Shown here: one piece after another, positions 24,041 to 30,613 of the stretch
How positions within the stretch are numbered: position 1 is the stretch's first letter
How the letters are laid out: each line of letters begins with the position of its first letter
Notes under the pieces: generated by a model
What the model was told of the DNA's origin: nothing
The model's database searches: none
Seen by the model: the letters and a program-made list of their open reading frames with translations, nothing else
Assembly: GCA_019424645.1 (NCBI GenBank)
Contig: JAHYZB010000036.1
Span: 1 to 30,613 of the forward strand
DNA: 30,613 nt
Direction: 5' to 3'
DNA from: Oxalobacter formigenes
GTDB taxonomy: Bacteria; Pseudomonadota; Gammaproteobacteria; Burkholderiales; Burkholderiaceae_D
Translations under genes and position numbers: made by a program

Positions 24041-26001
24041 TCCGTTTTCAGCAATTCTCGCTTATGCGCGGCACCAAGCCGCTGTTTGAAAAAGCGGATG
24101 CAACCTTGAATCCCGGTGAAAAAATCGGTCTGGTCGGCCCGAATGGCGCGGGAAAAACCAGCCTTTTTGCCCTGTTGATGGGCGAACTGCACGTTGACGG
24201 CGGCGATATCGATTTCCCGTCAGCATGGCGCATTTCGCACGTCGCGCAGGAGACACCTGCGCTTGAACGCGCAGCAATTGAATACGCTATCGATGGCGAT
24301 GTTCATTTGCGGGCGCTCGAAGCCGAACTGGCTGAACTCGAAGCCAGACAGCAGGATACAGCTGCGGGCATGCGCATTGCCGAACTGCACACGGCTCTTG
24401 CCGATGCCGGTATCTACACCGTCAAATCGCGGGCCGAACAGCTTTTACTGGGTCTTGGCTTTTCAATGGACCAGATGCAGCGCAATGTCTCAACCTTTTC
24501 CGGCGGCTGGCGCATGCGCCTGAATCTGGCACAAGCCCTGATGTGTCCCTCCGATCTGCTCTTGCTGGACGAACCGACCAATCATCTGGATCTGGACGCC
24601 ATCCTCTGGCTGGAAGACTGGCTCAAACGCTATAGCGGTACATTGATCATCATTTCGCATGACCGCGATTTTCTGGACGGCATTGCCAACGTCATCCTGC
24701 ACATCGACGATGGCAAACTGAAGCGTTATGCAGGCAATTATTCCGCATTTGAACGCCAGCGCGCCGAGCAGTTGACTCTCATGCAAGGCATGATCGAAAA
24801 ACAGGCCAAGCGCCGGGCGCATCTGCAATCCTACATCAGCCGCTTCCAGTACAAGGCAACGAAAGCACGACAAGCCCAGAGCCGAATCAAGGCGCTGGAA
24901 AAAATGGAAGAACTCGCACCTCTGAGGGCTGCAGCCGAGTTCACTTTCGAGTTTTTCGAACCGGAATCATCCCCGAATCCCTTGCTGGTCATGAACGAAC
25001 TGACCGCCGGTTACACAGACAAAGACGTCAATGGCGATATCGTCTCGACAACGCCAATTGTCAGGGATATCCAGTTTGGCCTGCAAACAGGCGAACGTAT
25101 TGGCCTTCTGGGCGTAAACGGTGCCGGCAAATCGACCTTCATCAAAACAGTAGCCGCCGAGCTGGAACCACTTTCCGGCAAGTTTACTACCGGCAAAGGC
25201 CTGAAAATCGGCTATTTCGCCCAGCATCAGGTCGAAATGCTGCGGCATGAAGAATCCCCTCTCTGGCACCTGATGAAAATCGCGCCGGACACCCGCGAAC
25301 AGGAACTGCGTAACTTTCTGGGCAGTTTCAACTTCCACGGAGAGATGGCAACCAGCCCGGTCGCTCCCTTTTCAGGTGGGGAAAAAGCGCGGCTCGCACT
25401 CGCCCTGATCGTCTGGGAACGCCCGAACCTGTTACTTCTGGACGAACCGACCAACCATCTCGACCTCGACATGCGCGAAGCCTTGACCGAAGCGCTTGCC
25501 CAATATGAAGGCACCCTTCTGCTCGTTTCGCATGATCGCCATCTTTTAAGGGCAACCACAGACCGGTTCTATATTGTTACCGATGGAAAACTGAAAGAAT
25601 TCGACGGCGATCTGGACGATTACCGGGACTGGCTCTTTAAAATCCATCTCGAAAAAAACAGTGTGCACCATAACGGTGCACTGGCCAGTTCAGAGGCAAA
25701 ACCGGTACTCGATAGAAAAGAACAAAAACGGCTGGAAGCGGAAGAACGGCAACGCCTGTCAGCGTTAAAAAAACCGCTCGAGAAACGCCTGAACTGGCTG
25801 GAAAACGAAATCGGCAAATTGAACGACAAAAAATCCGCTATCGACAGTCAGCTGACTGACCCGGCCATTTACGAACAAGCCAACAAGGACCAGCTGAAAA
25901 AACTCCTGGCCGATCAGGTTGAATGCGCCAAACTACTCGGCGCTCTTGAAGAAGAATGGCTTGAAAAACAGGACGAACTGGAAAACCTGCTTTCTTCCTG
26001 A
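24037..26001 (+). CDS. ABC-F family ATPase (YheS-like)
   Basis: 654 residues with two ABC domains and no membrane segments. First domain: Walker A GPNGAGKT (K40), signature FSGGW (154-158), Walker B LLLLDEPTNHLDL (174-186). Linker: charged helices at about 244-290. Second domain: GVNGAGKS (K365), FSGGEKARL (445-453), Walker B with E470. A charged coiled-coil tail follows from about 560. ABC-F proteins bind the ribosomal E site and act on stalled or inhibited translation. Length and tail suit the YheS or Uup-like groups; YheS is favoured. It overlaps prmB (ATGA), so both ribosome-related genes are translationally coupled. Confidence 0.9.
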   Translation: MIRFQQFSLMRGTKPLFEKADATLNPGEKIGLVGPNGAGKTSLFALLMGELHVDGGDIDFPSAWRISHVAQETPALERAAIEYAIDGDVHLRALEAELAELEARQQDTAAGMRIAELHTALADAGIYTVKSRAEQLLLGLGFSMDQMQRNVSTFSGGWRMRLNLAQALMCPSDLLLLDEPTNHLDLDAILWLEDWLKRYSGTLIIISHDRDFLDGIANVILHIDDGKLKRYAGNYSAFERQRAEQLTLMQGMIEKQAKRRAHLQSYISRFQYKATKARQAQSRIKALEKMEELAPLRAAAEFTFEFFEPESSPNPLLVMNELTAGYTDKDVNGDIVSTTPIVRDIQFGLQTGERIGLLGVNGAGKSTFIKTVAAELEPLSGKFTTGKGLKIGYFAQHQVEMLRHEESPLWHLMKIAPDTREQELRNFLGSFNFHGEMATSPVAPFSGGEKARLALALIVWERPNLLLLDEPTNHLDLDMREALTEALAQYEGTLLLVSHDRHLLRATTDRFYIVTDGKLKEFDGDLDDYRDWLFKIHLEKNSVHHNGALASSEAKPVLDRKEQKRLEAEERQRLSALKKPLEKRLNWLENEIGKLNDKKSAIDSQLTDPAIYEQANKDQLKKLLADQVECAKLLGALEEEWLEKQDELENLLSS

Positions 26002-26015
26002 AAGCCTGTTTTGCA

Positions 26016-26057
26016 CAATAAAAAGGCATGCCGCACAAAATCAGTGCAGCATGCCTT
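26016..26057. terminator. Terminator shared by the ABC-F gene and the small exported-protein gene
   Basis: Stem AAGGCATGC / GCATGCCTT (26023-26031 with 26049-26057), extended inside by GCAC/GTGC. On the minus strand it is followed by TTTTTATT, which makes it a good terminator for the rnhA-side transcript. Confidence 0.75.
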
Positions 26058-26105
26058 CAACATACACGGCTTTTTTCAATCAGGCTGTAACCATTCAAGA
26101 GAATT

Positions 26106-26351
26106 TTACTTTTTAACCGGATCGCGCTTGATGATGGCAACCGCTCCACTGATATCCCGCACGATAATATATTGTTCCTTGCCATCGGGCCCCGTCAGAA
26201 GATAAAGATTTCCCTGACGATAAACATCGTCGTCCTTGCTGATTTTATCCACTTTGAATCCATACACTTCCGGTCCGGTGGCCTGTGCGAGCACAATGCC
26301 TGAGATGCCGAAAAACGCGAATGCGGCGACAAGCCATTTGATCTTTTGCAT
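26106..26351 (-). CDS. Small exported protein, hypothetical
   Basis: 81 residues. A clear signal peptide covers residues 1-23 (basic start, hydrophobic core LVAAFAFFGISGIVLA, then QA before T24). The mature part of about 58 residues is rich in charged residues and alternating hydrophobics, suggesting a small beta-rich periplasmic protein. No family is recognised. An AGAGGATTC site precedes the ATG. It lies 24 bases after rnhA on the same strand and is followed by a terminator, so it is probably co-transcribed with rnhA. Confidence 0.75.
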   Translation of the reverse strand: MQKIKWLVAAFAFFGISGIVLAQATGPEVYGFKVDKISKDDDVYRQGNLYLLTGPDGKEQYIIVRDISGAVAIIKRDPVKK

Positions 26352-26375
26352 TTCGAATCCTCTTGATGAAAAAAC

Positions 26376-26810
26376 TTACAAAACCGAATCGACCCCCTTA
26401 TTGGCCAGCTGATCCGCCTTTTCATTGCCTTCATGACCGGCATGTCCCTTGATCCAGCGCCAGTCGATGTCATGCTGAGCCCTTGCCTTATCCAGATCCA
26501 TCCACAAATCGACGTTTTTAACGAGCTTTTTGTCCGCCGTTCTCCAGTCACGGGCTTTCCATTTATGAATCCACTCTGAAATGCCCTTCTGGACATACTG
26601 GCTGTCGGTATGCAGAACCACCTTGCAAGGTCTTTTCAATGCCCTCAAAGCCTCGATGACCGCCATCAGTTCCATCCGGTTGTTCGTTGTATCGGCATCG
26701 CCGCCAAACAATTCCTTTTCATGGCCACCTGCAATCATCCACACCCCCCAGCCACCCGGGCCGGGATTACCACGACAGGCACCATCCGTATAAATTTCAA
26801 CTTCGTTCAT
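26376..26810 (-). CDS. rnhA: Ribonuclease HI
   Basis: 144 residues from ATG 26810, the usual size. All four metal-binding acids are visible: D9 in YTDGACRGNPG, E47 in NRMELMAV, D69 in HTDSQYV and D133 in NEKADQLAN, with the catalytic-loop His126 in KGHAGHEG. It cuts RNA in RNA-DNA hybrids. The frame can start five codons earlier at 26825, but ATG 26810 matches the family start. It is divergent from gloB, an arrangement related to the close linkage of these genes in many proteobacteria. Confidence 0.96.
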   Translation of the reverse strand: MNEVEIYTDGACRGNPGPGGWGVWMIAGGHEKELFGGDADTTNNRMELMAVIEALRALKRPCKVVLHTDSQYVQKGISEWIHKWKARDWRTADKKLVKNVDLWMDLDKARAQHDIDWRWIKGHAGHEGNEKADQLANKGVDSVL

Positions 26811-26844
26811 TTTTTCACACATCATCTGTCAATCTCAAACATTC

Positions 26845-26859
26845 ACCAGAATCTCTGGT
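26845..26859. promoter_or_regulatory. Inverted repeat next to the gloB -10 element
   Basis: ACCAGA-ATC-TCTGGT, a perfect 6-bp inverted repeat directly upstream of the TATAAT. A protein bound here would block or assist RNA polymerase. No regulator is known to me for this sequence. Confidence 0.3.
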
Positions 26860-26865
26860 TATAAT
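26860..26865 (+). promoter_or_regulatory. gloB: -10 element of the gloB promoter
   Basis: A perfect TATAAT 26 bases before the gloB ATG. The -35 region is poor (AAACAT at 17 bases), so an activator or the inverted repeat overlapping the spacer may matter. Confidence 0.5.
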
Positions 26866-26891
26866 GAATTTTTTTCGCCGCTGGAGACACC

Positions 26892-27689
26892 ATGCCATCT
26901 TCGACCAATCAAACCCTTCAGGTCAGTCCCATTCCTGCATTCAACGATAACTATATCTGGATGATCGATAACCGGAAAGAGGCAGTCATCGTCGATCCCG
27001 GTGAAGGAGGTCCTGTACTGTCAGCTTTGCAAAAACGTTCCCTGAAACTGTGTGCCATTGTACTGACTCATCGCCATGAAGACCATATCGGCGGTGTTGG
27101 CCGTTTGCTGCAGGAATATTCCGTTCCCGTTTATGGCCCGCGTTTCGACCCGATTGAATCCGTCACGCATCTGGTTCAGGAAGGCGACTCCGTCACGATA
27201 CCTGAAATGGATAGTTTGCAGTTGGCCGTTCTGGACATACCGGGCCATACGAAAGGTCATATTGCCTATTATGCCAAAAAAGAAAAATGGCTCTTTTGCG
27301 GAGACATGCTGTTCGGTGCAGGCTGCGGTCGCATGTTCGAAGGTACACCCGAGCAGATGTGGGCCTCGCTTTCCAAAATGGCCGCACTCCCGGATGACGT
27401 CGAAGTATTTGCCGGGCATGAATACACCCTGTCCAATCTGAAATTCGCACGCGAAATCGAGCCCGACAGCAAGGCACTGGCTGACCGGATCAGGGAAGAC
27501 GTCGCCAAACGCAATCGCCGCCAGCCAACGCTTCCCTCCACTATCGGTCTTGAAAAAGCGACCAATCCATTTTTGAGGGCCAACAGGGAAGAAGTCATGA
27601 AACGTCTGGAAGCGGTTGGCAAACTCAAAGACCACGACCCTGTCCATGCTTTTGCCGCCATGCGCGAGTGGAAAAACAATTACGTCTGA
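26892..27689 (+). CDS. gloB: Hydroxyacylglutathione hydrolase (glyoxalase II)
   Basis: 265 residues of the metallo-beta-lactamase fold. The metal motif THRHEDH (H60, H62, D64, H65) fits THxHxDH; later ligands are in IPGHTKGH, FCGDMLF and FAGHEYT. The C-terminal RRQPTLPSTIGLEKATNPFLR is the glyoxalase II substrate domain. It hydrolyses S-lactoylglutathione to lactate and glutathione, completing methylglyoxal removal. A CTGGAGAC site precedes the start. It is divergent from rnhA and monocistronic. Confidence 0.95.
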   Translation: MPSSTNQTLQVSPIPAFNDNYIWMIDNRKEAVIVDPGEGGPVLSALQKRSLKLCAIVLTHRHEDHIGGVGRLLQEYSVPVYGPRFDPIESVTHLVQEGDSVTIPEMDSLQLAVLDIPGHTKGHIAYYAKKEKWLFCGDMLFGAGCGRMFEGTPEQMWASLSKMAALPDDVEVFAGHEYTLSNLKFAREIEPDSKALADRIREDVAKRNRRQPTLPSTIGLEKATNPFLRANREEVMKRLEAVGKLKDHDPVHAFAAMREWKNNYV

Positions 27690-27717
27690 TGTTTCATCCT
27701 GACTTCTGCTCATATGG

Positions 27718-27740
27718 AACCGGACATTATTTGTCCGGTT
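27718..27740 (+). terminator. Terminator hairpin after gloB
   Basis: Stem AACCGGACA / TGTCCGGTT with a five-base loop, 29 bases after the stop, followed by TCTCC. The T-run is poor. Confidence 0.55.
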
Positions 27741-28084
27741 TCTCCAATTCCATTTCCTGTTTTCGGAAGACAACAACTTGGAAAGTTTATGCGATTACGT
27801 TTACTTGCTGATTCCCACAAAAAAAGTCATATCGGATATGCAGGTTTCCTGATATTTTCAAGTTACTCCTGAGAGATTTATACACATATCTCTCATCATA
27901 TCGAATAAACTAGCAGGCATTGGAACAGAAAGAAAAATCAGGCAAAATCCGGCCAGAATGATACATTCAAAAATATTCCGAGAAAATTTTATTTTCAGGA
28001 AAAACCGTTCTGTTTTCTTCCATTCACTCTTTTCACCCCGTTTCATCATTTGTCAGGGAAAAGAATTAGTCTTCAGGATGAAGC
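27741..28084. other. Intergenic region upstream of the GGDEF-EAL gene
   Basis: About 345 AT-rich bases. It holds a 7-bp inverted repeat GAGAGAT / ATCTCTC (27871-27894) with a ten-base AT-rich loop, a possible operator or leader hairpin. A 63-codon minus-strand frame with one hydrophobic stretch (27858-28049) has no ribosome binding site and is not called. No clear sigma-70 promoter is seen. Confidence 0.4.
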
Positions 28085-30271
28085 ATGCCCAACCAACATG
28101 ACAAAAAGGCTTTTGGAAAGGATCCTTCTATTGAAAAACAAAGGATCGATCAGACAGCCTCATCGTCCATACCGCACAGTCCCGGATTGGATCCGCACTG
28201 GCTGTTGAAAAACCTTGTTTCAATTGCGCGGCATTCAAATGAACCTGCATGTATTGCCTGGGGAAAGGATCTGATCGCCTTTTACAACGATGCATTTGCC
28301 AAACTGATCGATCGCAGGCATGGCCAGGCGAAACAATCCATGAAGGAATTGCTTGCTCCGTTATGGTCAAGCATCTCTCCGGTAATCGAATTGGCATGGA
28401 ATGGCAAAGAATCAAAATCAGAAGAATTGTCACTTTCAGCCTTGCGCAAGACCGGGAAACAAGCGGGAAAATCTGTTTTCAGTTGTGTACCCGTCAGGGA
28501 TGAAAACGGACAAATTACCGGCTTGTACTGTACGTTTGAGCGCGCCTTTCAAACTCTATCGAAACCGGAAATATCTCATTCAGCCGAAAGCACGCCTTAC
28601 CCGGATATTCTTGACGAAATACAGGTAGGTGTCATGCAGGTGGCGGAGGATACGCGAATTATGTACGCCAATCACGCCATCAGAAAACTGCTTGACTATA
28701 CCGATGCATCTTTTCCTGTTTCTTTTAACGAGCTTCTTCATCCCAAAAACCGTAAAACAAGGGAAACCGACAGATCCTGGCAGGAACTCTGGTATACGAC
28801 TTCCCACTTTCATATCGAATTGCCGCTTCGACGTAATGATGGAACCTACATTCTGACCAATAATGAAATTTCCCTGATACTCGACAGCGAAAGCAAACCG
28901 GCTTATGCCCTGATCGCCACCTTCCCAAGTGACAAGGATTTTTCAGGAGAACGTCGCAACCTCTTCCTGTACGATCAACTGACATCTCTCCCCAGCCGGA
29001 ATTATGCCGATCTGCTTTTAAATGATGCCATCGAACGTTCATCCAAAACCAGACAGGACTTTGCCGTCCTTTTGCTGAACGTCAACCGTTTCAAACAGGT
29101 TAACGAAAGTCTGGGCCATGAAGTAGGTGACGAACTGCTGAAGTCGATTGCCATTCGCCTGACGACTTCCCTGCGCCGTGAGGATATCGTCATCCGGATG
29201 GGAAACGATGAATTCGTCGTTGTTCTCCAGAACGTCACCAGTGACGAGAATATCGACATGGTTGCCCATAATCTTCTGTACGCCATTTCAAGACCAACGA
29301 AACTGGCGGGGCACGACATCACTATTTCAGCCAGTATCGGTTGCAGTGTTTATCCCCGCGATTCGACAAAAGTCGACGCCCTGTTGAAATATGCCGATAT
29401 TGCCATGATCGAAGCCAAACGCACCGGCATGAATGCATTCCGTTTCTTCAACCGCAACATGAGCATTACGGTCCTCGATCAGCTGCTGAATGAAACAAGT
29501 CTCATGCGGGCAATGGAAAAAAAGGAATTTCTTGCGTATTACCAGCCGCGGCTGTCCCTTGCTACAGGCAAAATCGTTGGACTGGAAGCGCTGATCCGCT
29601 GGAATCATCCCCGGAAAGGGCTGATTCCTGCTGCCGATTTCATTCTTCAGGCGGAACGAATAGGACTGATCCGGCGTATCGGCGAATTCATGCTGAATAC
29701 GGTTGTCCGTCAACTGGTCGACTGGCGCAAAAACCACAAACCTCTTATCCCCATTGCCATCAACGTTTCATCTACCGAACTGTATGGTTCCGACCTGAAA
29801 AATGCCCTGAAAGACATTCTGGACAAAACAGGATTGTCCCCGCAAATGTTTGAACTGGAGATCACCGAAACAGGCCTGATCGAAGACATCCATAAAGTCC
29901 GCACCACTCTGACTGAAATCCGCCGCATGGGAATTACCGTTTCCATCGACGACTTTGGAACCGGCTATTCTTCTCTCAGCTATTTGTCAGCCCTTCCTGT
30001 CGATTATCTGAAAATCGACAGTTCGTTCATCGCCAATGTTGTCGTGAATAAAAACACGGCTTCCATAGTCGAAACCACGATCAACCTGGCTCATTCCCTG
30101 CACATGCAAGTCATCGCTGAAGGTGTATCGACTCAGGAACAGCTTGAATTTCTCGTCAATCATGGCTGCGACCAGATACAGGGATACCTCTGCAGCCGTC
30201 CATTGTCACCTCATGAGCTGGACAATTTCCTTCAGAAATTCAAGCCATCCAGTCTGGGCCTTTCCTTCTAG
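28085..30271 (+). CDS. PAS-PAS-GGDEF-EAL protein, probable c-di-GMP phosphodiesterase
   Basis: 728 residues, no membrane segment. A first PAS-like domain (about 39-155) has AWGKDLIAFYNDAF, a pattern of PAS folds in sensor kinases; a second is at about 172-280. The GGDEF domain (291-455) reads GNDEF at 373-377 with the second Gly lost, while the upstream inhibitory site R364-x-x-D367 is kept. The EAL domain (about 465-720) is complete: E501 in EAL, N560, E592 and E595, D622/D623 in DDFGTG, K643, E679 and Q699. This predicts c-di-GMP hydrolysis, with GGDEF as a GTP- or c-di-GMP-binding regulator. AGGATG precedes the start. The next gene encodes another PAS protein. Confidence 0.92.
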   Translation: MPNQHDKKAFGKDPSIEKQRIDQTASSSIPHSPGLDPHWLLKNLVSIARHSNEPACIAWGKDLIAFYNDAFAKLIDRRHGQAKQSMKELLAPLWSSISPVIELAWNGKESKSEELSLSALRKTGKQAGKSVFSCVPVRDENGQITGLYCTFERAFQTLSKPEISHSAESTPYPDILDEIQVGVMQVAEDTRIMYANHAIRKLLDYTDASFPVSFNELLHPKNRKTRETDRSWQELWYTTSHFHIELPLRRNDGTYILTNNEISLILDSESKPAYALIATFPSDKDFSGERRNLFLYDQLTSLPSRNYADLLLNDAIERSSKTRQDFAVLLLNVNRFKQVNESLGHEVGDELLKSIAIRLTTSLRREDIVIRMGNDEFVVVLQNVTSDENIDMVAHNLLYAISRPTKLAGHDITISASIGCSVYPRDSTKVDALLKYADIAMIEAKRTGMNAFRFFNRNMSITVLDQLLNETSLMRAMEKKEFLAYYQPRLSLATGKIVGLEALIRWNHPRKGLIPAADFILQAERIGLIRRIGEFMLNTVVRQLVDWRKNHKPLIPIAINVSSTELYGSDLKNALKDILDKTGLSPQMFELEITETGLIEDIHKVRTTLTEIRRMGITVSIDDFGTGYSSLSYLSALPVDYLKIDSSFIANVVVNKNTASIVETTINLAHSLHMQVIAEGVSTQEQLEFLVNHGCDQIQGYLCSRPLSPHELDNFLQKFKPSSLGLSF

Positions 30272-30463
30272 CTTCCCGCTCTCCCACGAATTTCCCTGTC
30301 AATATATGAACCGATTTGTACATTCTTTTTGATGCAATCGAAAATTATGTGAAAAAAACTGCCTTATAGTAGGTGCACGCCTGCCCCGGCATCGATATCA
30401 GGCCTATAAAAACAGGGATTTTCCCGAACCATTTTTTTCACACGAAAAACAGGGAGTTACCAT
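30272..30463. other. Gap between the two PAS-sensor genes
   Basis: About 190 bases. A TATAGT near 30364-30369 could be a -10 element for the downstream gene but has no good -35. No hairpin terminator follows the upstream gene, so read-through is possible. Confidence 0.35.
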
Positions 30464-30613
30464 ATGATCAAGCGTGCGGACACAGCCGATCAGCTGCCCG
30501 ATCCGGATCTTTCCGCATCCATACTGGCAAAGAAAAACCGCCGGAACCGTTATAAAGCCATTCTTGACAACTTGTCAGTCGGAGTCATCCAAATCAGCGA
30601 AGACGAACGGATC
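30464..30613 (+). CDS. PAS-domain signalling protein, N-terminal part (truncated by window end)
   Basis: ATG 30464 is seven bases after AGGGAG, and the frame runs open to the window end (50 residues seen). After a charged 30-residue start, the sequence AILDNLSVGVIQISEDERI matches the start of the second PAS domain of the preceding gene (DILDEIQVGVMQVAEDTRI). It is therefore a paralogous PAS sensor, possibly another GGDEF or EAL protein or a kinase; the output domain is not in the window. Confidence 0.7.
   Translation, partial: MIKRADTADQLPDPDLSASILAKKNRRNRYKAILDNLSVGVIQISEDERI

Noticed and set aside
27858..28049. 63-codon minus-strand frame with one hydrophobic stretch
   Set aside because: No ribosome binding site, no similar neighbour, AT-rich region where such frames arise by chance.

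Overview
The window reads as a continuous piece of chromosome from a betaproteobacterium of the order Burkholderiales, most likely an Oxalobacteraceae member. Base composition is moderate (near 50% GC by eye), lower than most of that order, which would fit Oxalobacter; this genus assignment is inference. Supporting signs are the neighbourhoods pgk-fba-pur-sua5 and dapC-dapD-dapE-prmB-ABC-F, and the families of the individual proteins. I see no phage genes, insertion sequences, CRISPR arrays, tRNA or rRNA.

Layout. 1-3080 (+): 3' part of an ArnT-like membrane glycosyltransferase, overlapping a MATE efflux pump, then the RNA cyclic phosphodiesterase thpR. 3086-3856 (-): tcdA, convergent with thpR. 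4352-5575 (+): cyclopropane fatty acid synthase after a long AT-rich leader. 5644-6177 (-): msrA. 6456-6959 (+): universal stress protein. 7027-11850 (-): a housekeeping run in the order pgk, fba, (terminator), purE, purC, sua5. 12049-12972 (+): ilvE. 13039-14202 (-): a class I/II aminotransferase. 14466-16388 (+): htpG behind a near-consensus heat-shock promoter. 16696-18459 (+): a hybrid histidine kinase. 18465-19255 (-): two short look-alike transcription units with related starts and terminators but unrelated middles. 19768-26001 (+): dapC-dapD-dapE, then prmB overlapping an ABC-F ATPase. 26106-26810 (-): rnhA and a small exported protein. 26892-27689 (+): gloB. 28085-30271 (+): a PAS-PAS-GGDEF-EAL protein. 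30464-end (+): the start of another PAS sensor.

How the genes work together. The minus-strand run joins lower glycolysis (fructose-bisphosphate aldolase, phosphoglycerate kinase) with two adjacent steps of purine synthesis (PurE, PurC) and tRNA t6A synthesis (Sua5). TcdA, a few kb away, makes the cyclic form of the same t6A modification. DapC, DapD and DapE are successive steps of the succinylase route to diaminopimelate and lysine. PrmB and the ABC-F protein both act on the ribosome. HtpG, MsrA, UspA and Cfa are stress or membrane-adaptation proteins, each with its own transcription unit. The right end holds cyclic-di-GMP and PAS sensory proteins.

Most worth a second look: the paired small units at 18465-19280, a sigma-54-type promoter and a Fur-box-like site in front of dapC, the lack of purK and the swapped purE/purC order, the heat-shock promoter of htpG, and a GGDEF domain with an altered active site but a complete EAL domain.
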